From NCBI GenBank assembly GCA_027533395.1, contig JAPZUF010000001.1, positions 62,001-126,000 on the forward strand: DNA of 64,000 nucleotides, in the 5' to 3' direction. Positions 17,525 through 26,487 of this stretch are shown here, piece after piece; the first letter of the stretch is position 1; every line of letters begins with the position of its first letter. A program made the position numbers and the translations under genes. The notes beneath the pieces are model-generated. The model saw only the letters and a program-made list of their open reading frames with translations, was not told the origin of the DNA and searched no databases. The stretch is from Cyclobacteriaceae bacterium (GTDB lineage Bacteria; Bacteroidota; Bacteroidia; Cytophagales; Cyclobacteriaceae).

Positions 17525-19174
17525 TTACTTGTTTTTTCCTTTACCATAAACTGCTCTGCCGGGCAACGCTCCGGTGTGTTCACCTTGCTTTAATACAAGC
17601 GTTCCATTTACCCAAACAAATTCAACTCCTTCTGCATATAGTCGAGGGTTATCAAAAGTGGCTTTATCGATAATTTGGTTGGGATCAAACACCACTACAT
17701 CTGCATAGTTTCCAATCGTTAAGCTACCTCGTTTTTCAATTCCAAGTCTTGATGCCGGTAATTGAGATAAGCGATGGATGGCTTCTTCCAAGGTAAATAA
17801 TTTTTCTTCGCGCACATATTTTCCTAAAACTCGGGCAAAGGTTCCATACGCACGCGGATGTGTGCCCCAGTCAGCGAATGTTTTGGTATTACCCATGGAG
17901 GCACCATCAGAACCAAAGGTTACAAAAGGTAATGCTAACATTTTGCGCATGTTGTTTTCTGAAATCAAAAAATAAACAGCCGCTCCAGGCGATTTATCTC
18001 TTACTAATAAATCGAGTAAAGTCTCATCATCATCTTTGCCATGCAGGCGAGCTACTTCATCTAAACGTTTTCCTCTATACAGTTGATTCAAACTATCCAA
18101 CCGAAAACCTAAAATCATTACATCTTTAGGATCGGAATTTTTGGATGGAATGCCCATTCGCATTTCAAATAAAACTTTTTTACGGGTAGCTGGATTACGC
18201 AAACGCTTTCTCATTTCCTTGGCTCCACCTTCTTGTACCCAATCTGGTAAGCGCGCTGTTAAGGCAGTATTACTGGCTGCGTATGGATACATGTTCGCTG
18301 TAATTTTTAATCCTGCCCGATTGGCGCTGTCAATCTTATAGAGCACCGTATCTATTTTATTCCAGTTGCGCTCGTGGTTAATTTTAAGGTGATAAATTTC
18401 AGCTGGTAGGTTGGCTTCTCTTGCAATCGTAAAAGTTTCATGGAGTGCCTGGTAGATGAAATCACTTTCGCTGCGCATGTGAGTAATGTACATACCTTTA
18501 TAGCGCGCTGCAATTTTTGCCAACGCAATAAGTTCTTCTGTATCGGAAAAAGAAGCAGGCGGATAAATGAGAGAAGTACCTAAACCCAACGCACCTTCTT
18601 GCATGGCTTCTTCTACTAATTTCTCCATCTTCTTTAATTCATCTGCGTTGGCTTTTCTTTTGGCATACCCCATCACATAATAGCGCACAGTAGTGTGGCC
18701 AATGAAAGAACCCACGTTCGGGCTCACTCCTTTTTTAGTTAACCAGTGTAGGTAGCCACCTAAGGTTGTCCATAAACTATCTACAGGTTGGCTAAGATTT
18801 CTTTTTACAGGACCTGGCGACCAACCTTCTCCGAATATTTCGAGTGTTACGCCTTGTTTAATATCGGACAGAGATTTTCCATCCATCAACAAACTTTTAT
18901 CGGCCCAACTAAGCATGTTGATGAACCCGGGACTGACTGCTTTTCCACTTGCGTCTATTTCTGTTTTGCCTTGTGTGTTAGATAACGTACCAATATAGGC
19001 TATTGTATCCTGATTAATACCAATGTCAGCCAGAATGGGTTTTTGTCCGCTGCCATCGTAAACAGTTCCATTTTTTATGAGTACATCAAAAGTTTTTTTC
19101 TCTTGTGCACTACACTTTTGTAGAATAAAAATGGCACCAAAAATCAGTAAACTTTTTTTGATGCCATCTATCAT
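17525..19174 (-). CDS. Exported D-aminoacylase-like amidohydrolase
   Basis: This 549-aa protein begins with a signal peptide (about 1-23, ending at CSA/Q) and belongs to the N-acyl-D-amino-acid deacylase branch of the amidohydrolase superfamily: FDVLIKNGTVYDGSG at the start, THMRSESD, a YHLKINHE segment and FGSDGASM. The metal motif HxH normally after SPGFID is absent; SPGFINMLSWADKSL stands there instead, and the usual Cys ligand region reads LEIFGEGWSPG. This may be a subfamily with a single metal site. The start is 18 bp after speA, so it is probably in one operon with speA and the Crp-like gene. Confidence 0.8.
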   Translation of the reverse strand: MIDGIKKSLLIFGAIFILQKCSAQEKKTFDVLIKNGTVYDGSGQKPILADIGINQDTIAYIGTLSNTQGKTEIDASGKAVSPGFINMLSWADKSLLMDGKSLSDIKQGVTLEIFGEGWSPGPVKRNLSQPVDSLWTTLGGYLHWLTKKGVSPNVGSFIGHTTVRYYVMGYAKRKANADELKKMEKLVEEAMQEGALGLGTSLIYPPASFSDTEELIALAKIAARYKGMYITHMRSESDFIYQALHETFTIAREANLPAEIYHLKINHERNWNKIDTVLYKIDSANRAGLKITANMYPYAASNTALTARLPDWVQEGGAKEMRKRLRNPATRKKVLFEMRMGIPSKNSDPKDVMILGFRLDSLNQLYRGKRLDEVARLHGKDDDETLLDLLVRDKSPGAAVYFLISENNMRKMLALPFVTFGSDGASMGNTKTFADWGTHPRAYGTFARVLGKYVREEKLFTLEEAIHRLSQLPASRLGIEKRGSLTIGNYADVVVFDPNQIIDKATFDNPRLYAEGVEFVWVNGTLVLKQGEHTGALPGRAVYGKGKNK

Positions 19175-19192
19175 GGTAGTGATTGTATTTAA

Positions 19193-20593
19193 TTAAGCAT
19201 TTCCATAACCCAACAACTTCAGCATTTCTTCGCTGCTTTGTTCCGGTGCAAACAATTGAGTGGAAATTTCTCCGTCTTCGTTGCGATCGATCAATACATG
19301 TTTGGCAGCAGGAATCAAACAATGCTGAATGCCACCATAACCTCCTAATGATTCCTGGTAAGCACCGGTGTGGAAAAATCCAACATACAATTGTTCATCA
19401 TCGTTGCGCATCGGTAAAAATACTTCGCCTGTATGCGCATCAGAGTTATAATAATCTTGGCTATCGCAAGTTAAACCACCTAAGTTTACTTTATGATAAG
19501 GGTCGTCCCACTTATTCAATGCTAGTAAGATAAACTTTTGATTCATGCCCCAAGTATCAGGTAGATGCGTGATGAAGGATCCATCAATCATGTACCAAAG
19601 TTCTTTATCATTTTGTAATTTCTCGTTGATGATTTGGTATAACACCGCACCACTTTCGCCAACAGTGTAACTGCCAAATTCAGTGTAGATGTGCGGAACA
19701 GGAACATTATTCTTATCACATATCCATTTGATATTTTCCACGATTTGTTCAATCATGTATTTGTAATCGTATTGGAAAGTGAGAGATGTCTTAATAGGAA
19801 AACCACCACCAATGTCAATGGAATCTAAGGAAGGACAAACTTTTTTCAGTTCGCAATATTTAAAAATGAAACGGCTCAACTCGCTCCAATAGTAAGCCGT
19901 GTCTTTAATACCTGTGTTGATGAAGAAGTGTAAAAGTTTCAATTGAGCTTTTTCACTTTTCTCAATCTTATCTTTATAAAATTGGACAATGTCGCTGTAT
20001 CGAATGCCTAATCGCGAAGTATAAAATTCGAAGTTAGGTTCTTCGTCTGATGCTACACGAATGCCTACTTTGAAGGGTTGTGTGGCGTGTTGTTCGTAAT
20101 AATCAATCTCGTATAAGTTATCTAAAATCGGTACGCAGTTTTTAAAACCATCATTGATTAATTCAGTAATGTATTGCACATACAACGGGCGCTTAAAACC
20201 GTTGCACAGAATGTACGTGTCTTTGTTTACTTTTCCTTTCTGATGCAATGAGCGAATGATCGGGATATCGAAAGAAGATGAAGTTTCTACATGCACGTTT
20301 TTGTTCTTCAAGGCTTCTTCTAAAATGAAAGAAAAGTGAGAAGACTTTGTGCAGTAGCAATAGGTGTAAGAGCCGTTGTATTTAAACTTTTCTATGGCAG
20401 AATTAAAAGTTGCTTGCACGTAGCGAATGTTTTCGCTGATGCGAGGCAAGTAAGTTAATTTTAAAGGAGTTCCGTATTGTTTGATGATGTCCATCACTGG
20501 AACATCGTTAAACAAAAGTTCGTGGTCGCGCACTTTGAATTCTTTCTGTGGAAACTCAAAAGTTTGCTCAATCAACTCGCGGTAACTCTTCAT
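19193..20593 (-). CDS. speA: Arginine decarboxylase, fold III PLP enzyme (SpeA-like, short form)
   Basis: This enzyme converts arginine to agmatine, the first step of the agmatine route to putrescine. It is a fold type III PLP decarboxylase with the Schiff-base Lys at about residue 83 in YCTKSSHF, the glycine-rich SIDIGGGFPI near 255 and TEFGSYTVGESG near 315. At 466 aa it is shorter than the E. coli enzyme of about 630 aa. It is the first gene of a leftward group and is divergent from a ureohydrolase gene. A diaminopimelate or ornithine decarboxylase is less likely but not excluded. Confidence 0.82.
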   Translation of the reverse strand: MKSYRELIEQTFEFPQKEFKVRDHELLFNDVPVMDIIKQYGTPLKLTYLPRISENIRYVQATFNSAIEKFKYNGSYTYCYCTKSSHFSFILEEALKNKNVHVETSSSFDIPIIRSLHQKGKVNKDTYILCNGFKRPLYVQYITELINDGFKNCVPILDNLYEIDYYEQHATQPFKVGIRVASDEEPNFEFYTSRLGIRYSDIVQFYKDKIEKSEKAQLKLLHFFINTGIKDTAYYWSELSRFIFKYCELKKVCPSLDSIDIGGGFPIKTSLTFQYDYKYMIEQIVENIKWICDKNNVPVPHIYTEFGSYTVGESGAVLYQIINEKLQNDKELWYMIDGSFITHLPDTWGMNQKFILLALNKWDDPYHKVNLGGLTCDSQDYYNSDAHTGEVFLPMRNDDEQLYVGFFHTGAYQESLGGYGGIQHCLIPAAKHVLIDRNEDGEISTQLFAPEQSSEEMLKLLGYGNA

Positions 20594-20874
20594 GTTATGG
20601 GTTATGTAATAAGGCCGGAAAGATCTTCTTCGGCAGTGACAATCAGCAGGTTAGCAAATTAAACCGCTGCCGGTTCAGATGAGGAGTGCAAAAATCACAT
20701 AAAATTGCCATCTTTGCAAGGTTCACATTTATATGATCTGTTCAAGCTTCAAATTCTTTTCGGCAGTGCCTTACAAAGGTCTTTACGCCACACCCGATTA
20801 CTAACGTCAGGGTTTACGAAGAAGCTTTTTTTATTCAGATCAATACAACCAGTATTCATTAAATTTTTTTTCAC
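20594..20874. promoter_or_regulatory. Divergent control region between speA and the ureohydrolase-nuo operon
   Basis: These 281 bp must hold both promoters. A CATCTTTGC near 20710 resembles the Bacteroidota -7 element (TAnnTTTG) with one mismatch; no convincing -33 TTG partner was found. No riboswitch-like fold was recognised. Confidence 0.35.
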
Positions 20875-21837
20875 GTGAAAGAGATTAAAATCATAGAAGT
20901 TAAGTCAGAAATCGGTGCCGGAACTCGCGGAGCAAGCTTAGGAGTGGAAGCGATGAAAATCGCCAGCCTGGATTTAAAGTCGGACTTCTTTAAACAATAC
21001 GATTCCATCGAAGTAGAAAACGTAAACGAAATGTTATACGATGGAGCCGAGCACGCTCATGCTAAGTTTATTGATGGTGTGATGATCATGGAAGAAAGAG
21101 TTTGTTTAGAAGTTTACGAACAACTATTCGATGAGTTTTTCCCGGTAATCATGGCAGGCGACCATTCTACAGCTTATGGAACAATTGCCGGCATCAAGAA
21201 AACCCACCCCAAGAAAAGATTAGGTGTGGTATGGATAGATGCACATGCAGATTTACATTCGCCTTACACAACTCCTTCCGGTAATATGCACGGCATGCCA
21301 CTCGCTATGGCGTGTGGTATCGATAATTTAGAATGTAAAGTAAACGATCCGAAAGGCGAAACCATAGAATATTGGGAACAACTTAAAAATGTAGGTGTAG
21401 CCGGCCCAAAAATTTATCCGGAAGACATCGTGTTTATCTCTGTGCGCGATTTCGAAAAACCCGAGAATTACCTCATCAACAAACACAATATAAATTTTAT
21501 CGAAACAGAAGATGTAAAGAAATTAGGCGCAGAAAAAATTGCGCAGAAAGCTTTACAAATGCTCGACCATTGCGATCTGATTTATGTTTCTTTTGATGTG
21601 GATAGCATGGACAGTCGTATTTCAACCGGTACGGGAACTCCGGTGCCTAATGGTTTAACTGTAGACGAAGCGAAAGTATTAAATGTTGAGTTAGCTAAAA
21701 ATCCTAAAGTTTGTGCTTGGGAAATTGTAGAAGTAAACCCAACTTTAGATACCGAAAACAGAATGGCCGAAAGTGCTTTCGAAATTTTAGAAGCCACTAC
21801 CAAAGCCATTGTAGACAGACCTGTTTTGGCAGAATAA
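20875..21837 (+). CDS. Ureohydrolase: arginase or agmatinase
   Basis: This 320-aa binuclear manganese hydrolase has all metal-site motifs: GDHS (95-98), DAHAD (122-126) and SFDVDSMD (about 240-247). The loop TPSGNMHG is the arginase type that contacts the substrate carboxylate, which favours arginase, whereas the neighbouring arginine decarboxylase would favour agmatinase. I leave the substrate open. The start is a GTG. The stop is one base before the nuoA ATG, so it shares a transcript with nuoABCD. Confidence 0.82.
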   Translation: MKEIKIIEVKSEIGAGTRGASLGVEAMKIASLDLKSDFFKQYDSIEVENVNEMLYDGAEHAHAKFIDGVMIMEERVCLEVYEQLFDEFFPVIMAGDHSTAYGTIAGIKKTHPKKRLGVVWIDAHADLHSPYTTPSGNMHGMPLAMACGIDNLECKVNDPKGETIEYWEQLKNVGVAGPKIYPEDIVFISVRDFEKPENYLINKHNINFIETEDVKKLGAEKIAQKALQMLDHCDLIYVSFDVDSMDSRISTGTGTPVPNGLTVDEAKVLNVELAKNPKVCAWEIVEVNPTLDTENRMAESAFEILEATTKAIVDRPVLAE

Positions 21838-21838
21838 A

Positions 21839-22321
21839 ATGAACGCAGACACAAGCTACCTGAGTGATTTTGGAATTGTTTTACTTTTTCTGATAGGAGG
21901 AGCTTCGTTCATTGCACTCAGTTTGTTGGTTTCTAAAATCATCAGACCCAACAAACCCAATCCAGAAAAATTAGCTACTTACGAAAGTGGCGAAGAAGCC
22001 ATCTCAACAGCCTGGCCGCAATTCAATATTAGGTTTTATGTTATTGCTTTAATGTTTATTCTATTTGAAATCGAATTGGTTTTTCTTTTTCCGTGGGCAT
22101 TAATTTTTGCTGATGAAGAAGCCATTGCGCAAACACAAGGCGGGTGGATGTGGTTTACCTTATTGGAAGTTGTAACTTTTGTTCTGATTTTATTCGCTGG
22201 CTTGGTTTACGCATGGAAAGAAAAACATTTCAATTGGGGCGATACCGCAGAGAAAACAGAAGAAATACCTTCGCCTGTTCCTATGGATTTATATCAAAAA
22301 ATAAATGAGCGCTACCAATAA
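21839..22321 (+). CDS. nuoA: NADH-quinone oxidoreductase subunit A
   Basis: NuoA is a membrane subunit of respiratory complex I. Three hydrophobic segments are visible, with the conserved [13 protein letters not shown] loop and the [23 protein letters not shown] helix. At 160 aa it is slightly longer than the E. coli protein. It overlaps nuoB by 17 bases. Confidence 0.96.
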   Translation: MNADTSYLSDFGIVLLFLIGGASFIALSLLVSKIIRPNKPNPEKLATYESGEEAISTAWPQFNIRFYVIALMFILFEIELVFLFPWALIFADEEAIAQTQGGWMWFTLLEVVTFVLILFAGLVYAWKEKHFNWGDTAEKTEEIPSPVPMDLYQKINERYQ

Positions 22322-22862
22322 TGCATTCGAGAATTTAACCCAAACGCTAAGCAGCGATCATCCTGTGTATAGCGAACCCATGGGCAATGCAGGCGTGATC
22401 ATCTCTAACTTAGATTATTTGTTGAATTGGTCGCGAAAGTCGTCTTTATTTCCGATGACCTTTGGTTTAGCTTGTTGCGCGATTGAGTTTATGAGCACAG
22501 GCACAACACCCTATGATATGGATCGCTTCGGCATGGCTCCGCGTTCATCGCCACGTCAGTCGGATGTAATGATCATTGCCGGAACAGTAGTATTTAAAAT
22601 GGCCGATCGTATTAAAAGATTATACGAACAAATGGCAGAGCCACGCTACGTTATTTCGATGGGCTCGTGTGCCAATTGTGGAGGTCCATATTGGCAGCAT
22701 GGATATCATGTTGTAAAAGGTGTAGATAAGATAATTCCGGTAGATGTATATGTACCGGGTTGTCCTCCAAGACCGGAAGCATTGATAGGAGGAATTTTGG
22801 AACTACAAAAAAAGATCAGCGGTGAAGCGAAATTGGGGGAGAAGGTAAACTATAAATCATGA
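22305..22862 (+). CDS. nuoB: NADH-quinone oxidoreductase subunit B (N2 cluster)
   Basis: NuoB carries the terminal 4Fe-4S cluster N2 that passes electrons to quinone. The four ligands are visible as Cys57-Cys58 (GLACCAIEF), Cys122 (MGSC) and Cys153 (VPGCPPRPE). The length of 185 aa is normal. Its ATG lies inside the end of nuoA, and its last bases overlap the nuoC ATG as ATGA. Confidence 0.97.
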   Translation: MSATNNAFENLTQTLSSDHPVYSEPMGNAGVIISNLDYLLNWSRKSSLFPMTFGLACCAIEFMSTGTTPYDMDRFGMAPRSSPRQSDVMIIAGTVVFKMADRIKRLYEQMAEPRYVISMGSCANCGGPYWQHGYHVVKGVDKIIPVDVYVPGCPPRPEALIGGILELQKKISGEAKLGEKVNYKS

Positions 22863-23338
22863 ACGAATCACTTTCAGCTATATTATCAGAGATTGAAGGG
22901 CTTGTTTTAAAAGAAGACAAGCAATATTTATTTGGTGAAGTAAAACCTGAGAATATTTTTAACGTTCTAACCTATTTAAAAAATCATCCCCAACTATATT
23001 TCGATTCTTTATCTTGCCTTACCGCTATCGATAATGGTGCGCAAGCAGGAACCATGGAAGTTATTTATCAATTGTATTCTATTCCTTTTCACCATAGCTT
23101 AAGCGTAAAAGTGATTTTGTCTCGCGAACATCCAACCATCGATTCAGTTGAATCCATTTGGAAAACGGCTAACTGGCACGAGCGAGAAGCTTATGACATG
23201 TTTGGCATCTCCTTTAACAATCATCCTGATTTGCGCAGAATTTTAATGCCTGCGGATTGGGAAGGTTTCCCGCTTAGAAAAGATTATCAAACACAAGAAA
23301 CATATCGCAACATTAAAGTTGATTACCAGCAACCTTGA
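22859..23338 (+). CDS. nuoC: NADH-quinone oxidoreductase subunit C
   Basis: This is the 30-kDa type subunit, 159 aa, with the signature [22 protein letters not shown]-like region near 100-120 and a C-terminal GFPLRKDY. It is a separate NuoC, not a NuoCD fusion. The start overlaps nuoB by 4 bases and the stop overlaps the nuoD start. Confidence 0.95.
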   Translation: MNESLSAILSEIEGLVLKEDKQYLFGEVKPENIFNVLTYLKNHPQLYFDSLSCLTAIDNGAQAGTMEVIYQLYSIPFHHSLSVKVILSREHPTIDSVESIWKTANWHEREAYDMFGISFNNHPDLRRILMPADWEGFPLRKDYQTQETYRNIKVDYQQP

Positions 23339-24546
23339 AACCAACGTATCACTATACGGAAAATAACCTCATCGATTCTGAGCCCAACAAGTTCAAAGAA
23401 GAAAACTTGCATTCAGAGGAAATGATTTTAAACATCGGTCCTCAGCATCCTTCTACTCACGGTGTTTTGCGTTTGGAAGTTATTTCAGATGGTGAGGTAA
23501 TCAAAGAAGTAGTGCCTCACATTGGTTATCTCCATCGTTGCTTCGAAAAACACGCTGAGAATTTACCATTCAATCAAATCATTCCTTTTGTTGATAGGAT
23601 GGATTACCTCGCTTCCATGAACAACGAGCATGCCTATGCTTTAGGAGTTGAGAAAATGTTAGGCATAACAGAACAAATTCCAAAACGAGTGGAATACATC
23701 CGCGTGTTGGTGGCTGAGTTAAACCGCATCGCTTCGCATTTTATCGCTATCGGAACATATGGCATGGATATCGGTGCTTTCACTCCTTTCTTTTGGGTGA
23801 TGCGCGACCGCGAACATATTTTGCGCCTACTCGAGTGGGCCAGTGGCTCGCGCTTGTTATACAATTACATCTGGATTGGCGGATTGTTTTATGATATTCC
23901 AGTTGGTTTCGAAGAGCAATGTCAACAATACATCAAATACCTGAAACCAAAATTGAAAGAGCTGGAGGATATTTTAATCAACAATAAAATTTTTATTGAG
24001 CGTACAGCTAACGTAGGTGTTTTGCCTTTGCATACTGCTATCAATTATGGTATCACAGGTCCGATGTTGCGTGCTTCTGGTTTGCGTTTCGATTTAAGAA
24101 AGGTGGATGCTTATTCTATTTATCCTGAAATCGATTTTCATATTCCGATTGGCGAAGGTAAAATGGGTAAGCTAGGCGATTGCTGGGATCGCACGTGGGT
24201 ACGCATGCAAGAAATTTATCAATCTGTTTCTATCATCGAACAATGTGTAGCTCGATTAACCAGCGATTTGAAACGCGATGTTACCTTCGATCCGCAAGCA
24301 CTCGTTCCAAAAAAAATAAGACCGGCCGCTCAAGATTTTTATTGCAGAGCCGAAAATCCAAAAGGTGAACTGGGATTTTTCTTCCGCACCGATGGACGCA
24401 ATGATGTGCCTGTACGATGCAAAGTAAGAGGACCAAGCTTTGTAAACCTAAGTGTTTTGCCTGCTCTCGCTAAGGGAGTTTTATTAGCCGATTTAATTGC
24501 CATCGTTGGTTCGTTAGATTTGGTGATGGGTGAGGTTGATCGATAA
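23335..24546 (+). CDS. nuoD: NADH-quinone oxidoreductase subunit D
   Basis: NuoD is the 49-kDa subunit that forms the quinone site with NuoB. The signatures NIGPQHPSTHGVLRL (about 32-46), GYLHRCFEK and the C-terminal LSVLPALAKGVLLADLIAI are clear. The TTG start overlapping the nuoC stop (TTGA) gives 403 aa; an ATG at 23422 would give a shorter form starting right before the conserved core. No nuoE-N follow, which is unusual. Confidence 0.94.
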   Translation: MKPTYHYTENNLIDSEPNKFKEENLHSEEMILNIGPQHPSTHGVLRLEVISDGEVIKEVVPHIGYLHRCFEKHAENLPFNQIIPFVDRMDYLASMNNEHAYALGVEKMLGITEQIPKRVEYIRVLVAELNRIASHFIAIGTYGMDIGAFTPFFWVMRDREHILRLLEWASGSRLLYNYIWIGGLFYDIPVGFEEQCQQYIKYLKPKLKELEDILINNKIFIERTANVGVLPLHTAINYGITGPMLRASGLRFDLRKVDAYSIYPEIDFHIPIGEGKMGKLGDCWDRTWVRMQEIYQSVSIIEQCVARLTSDLKRDVTFDPQALVPKKIRPAAQDFYCRAENPKGELGFFFRTDGRNDVPVRCKVRGPSFVNLSVLPALAKGVLLADLIAIVGSLDLVMGEVDR

Positions 24547-24551
24547 TTTTT

Positions 24552-26036
24552 ATGCTTCCCATTTTCAATCGCATACAAATTAAACAAGCTGACGAAGCTA
24601 CCATCTTGCGCGAACCTGTTTCGTCTCTTCACTTGATGGAGAGAGCAGCCCATCAATTTTGTAAATGGTTTGTGCAGCATGTAGACAACCGTTGTAGTGT
24701 AGCCATTGTGTGTGGTACGGGCAATAATGGAGGTGATGGATTAGCCATAGCCCGATTATTGGAAGGATGGCATTATCAGGTTCACGTTTATATCGTTACT
24801 ACACAACCAATACCATCTCAGGATTTTGAAGAAAATAAAAAGAGATGGCAAGAAGATAAAACAGAAAACTTTACCGAAAGCACCAGTTTACTTGGTTTCG
24901 ATGTCATCATCGATGCCATTTTAGGCACCGGCACGAATAGAAAAGTAGAAGGGCTTGTAGCGAAAGCAATTGAGGGTATCAATCGAAGTGAAGCTAATGT
25001 TATTGCTGTTGATATTCCTTCCGGCATTATACTCGATCAGGTTGCACCAGAATTAGCTGTACGCGCTACACACACCGTTTCTTTTGAATTTCCTAAACTT
25101 CCCTTTTTACTACAGGATTATCAGGCTTTTGTTGGCCAATACCATCTGGTTTCGATTGGCATCAATAAAAAGTTTATCGAAGAGACAAAGGCTGAGTATT
25201 ACCTTATTGAGAAAAAAGATTTTTCAAAACATATACCACAGCGTGAAATTTTCAGTTATAAAGGAACGTACGGCCGCGCTTTGCTAGTAGCAGGTAGCAA
25301 AGGAAAAACAGGAGCGTCTGTACTCGCTGCCAAAGCGTGTGTTAGAAGTGGAGTTGGTTTATTGGAAGTTGCGCTACCTGCCCATGCTTTACTTCCGTTG
25401 CAGGTTGCAGTGCCCGAAGCCATGACTATCGTTGATAAACAAAATGATTATGTCAGTCAGTTGCCCAACACCAATTCATTTCAAGCCATAGGAATCGGGC
25501 CGGGTTTGGGTACACATCTGGCAACAAGCAAAGTATTGTTACAAGTGTTAACAGAAACAAATTTACCATTGGTGTTAGATGCTGACGCCATCAACCTTTT
25601 AGTAACGTTGCCGGATTGGAAAAATAAATTGAGACAAAACATTATCCTCACACCTCACCCCGGTGAGTTTAAGCGTTTGGTTGGAACTTGGCAAAACGAT
25701 ATTGAAAAGATTGCGCTTGTAAAGAAATTCGTAGACGAAACACAAGCTTGTTTAGTAGTAAAAGGTGCGTACACACTCATTGCTCAACCTAATGCGCCCA
25801 TTTATTTTAACAGCAGTGGTAACCCCGGTATGGCAACAGGCGGAAGTGGCGATGTGTTAACCGGAATGTTAACCGGGCTGTTAGCGCAAGGTTACGAAAT
25901 AGGTTTTGCGGCCCGCCTGGGTGTTTTTTGGCATGGTTTGGCTGGCGATTTAGCCGCACAAGACGGCTCGGAAGCCACCCTTATAGCATCAGATATTATT
26001 CAAATGATGCCCAAAGCCTGGCGATTGATTACTTAA
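24552..26036 (+). CDS. nnr: Bifunctional NAD(P)HX epimerase / dehydratase
   Basis: This enzyme repairs hydrated NADH and NADPH. The N-terminal YjeF_N domain (about 1-215) has CGTGNNGGDGLAIARLL and VDIPSGI and epimerises the R form. The C-terminal ribokinase-like domain (about 225-490) has GIGPGLGT, LTPHPGEFKRL and NSSGNPGMATGGSGDVLTG and dehydrates the S form with ADP. At 494 aa it is the usual fused length. It starts 5 bp after nuoD, so NADH repair is expressed with complex I subunits. Confidence 0.94.
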   Translation: MLPIFNRIQIKQADEATILREPVSSLHLMERAAHQFCKWFVQHVDNRCSVAIVCGTGNNGGDGLAIARLLEGWHYQVHVYIVTTQPIPSQDFEENKKRWQEDKTENFTESTSLLGFDVIIDAILGTGTNRKVEGLVAKAIEGINRSEANVIAVDIPSGIILDQVAPELAVRATHTVSFEFPKLPFLLQDYQAFVGQYHLVSIGINKKFIEETKAEYYLIEKKDFSKHIPQREIFSYKGTYGRALLVAGSKGKTGASVLAAKACVRSGVGLLEVALPAHALLPLQVAVPEAMTIVDKQNDYVSQLPNTNSFQAIGIGPGLGTHLATSKVLLQVLTETNLPLVLDADAINLLVTLPDWKNKLRQNIILTPHPGEFKRLVGTWQNDIEKIALVKKFVDETQACLVVKGAYTLIAQPNAPIYFNSSGNPGMATGGSGDVLTGMLTGLLAQGYEIGFAARLGVFWHGLAGDLAAQDGSEATLIASDIIQMMPKAWRLIT

Positions 26037-26139
26037 AATTGGGTATTCGATTAAACTTTTTGGCAGTTCAGGGCATCTAAGCGACAGAAATCGGAATTTA
26101 TTCAAAACAAAAACAAATAAATTTCCGTACTTTGTATAT

Positions 26140-26487
26140 ATGAAATACCTTTTCCTGATCGTTGTACTCTTCATCTTGGCCTTTTCGGTTAAAGCGCAGT
26201 CTGTTCAGGAGGATGTTACCCTCTCTCAAAATCCAATTTCTAAAGTAGAATTATTCCCCAACCCGACAATCGATTTCTTAACGGTAAGGTTGGAAGGTGT
26301 ATCTGTCAGAAACTTAAATATTTCATTGCGCAACATCATTGGTAATGAAATGCCTCTCGATGTAGAGTACCTAGCTGAAAATGAATTTAAAGTTCGAGTA
26401 AAAGATTTTGGCACCGGTTATTACTTAATCGCCATGCAAGACGAAAAATCGGGTTTCAAAGGAACCTATAAATTCATCAAGCGCTAA
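26140..26487 (+). CDS. Small exported protein consisting mainly of a T9SS sorting-type domain
   Basis: The 115-aa product has a signal peptide (about 1-19, ending at VKAQ) and then a region that looks like a type A T9SS C-terminal sorting domain: ISKVELFPNPTIDFLTVRL, an NISLRNIIGNE turn, and a closing GTGYYLIAMQDE and TYKFIKR strand. Nothing else is present, so the cargo that such a domain normally carries is missing or is only about 15 residues. Its 3' end overlaps the convergent threonine aldolase by 11 bp. Confidence 0.72.
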   Translation: MKYLFLIVVLFILAFSVKAQSVQEDVTLSQNPISKVELFPNPTIDFLTVRLEGVSVRNLNISLRNIIGNEMPLDVEYLAENEFKVRVKDFGTGYYLIAMQDEKSGFKGTYKFIKR

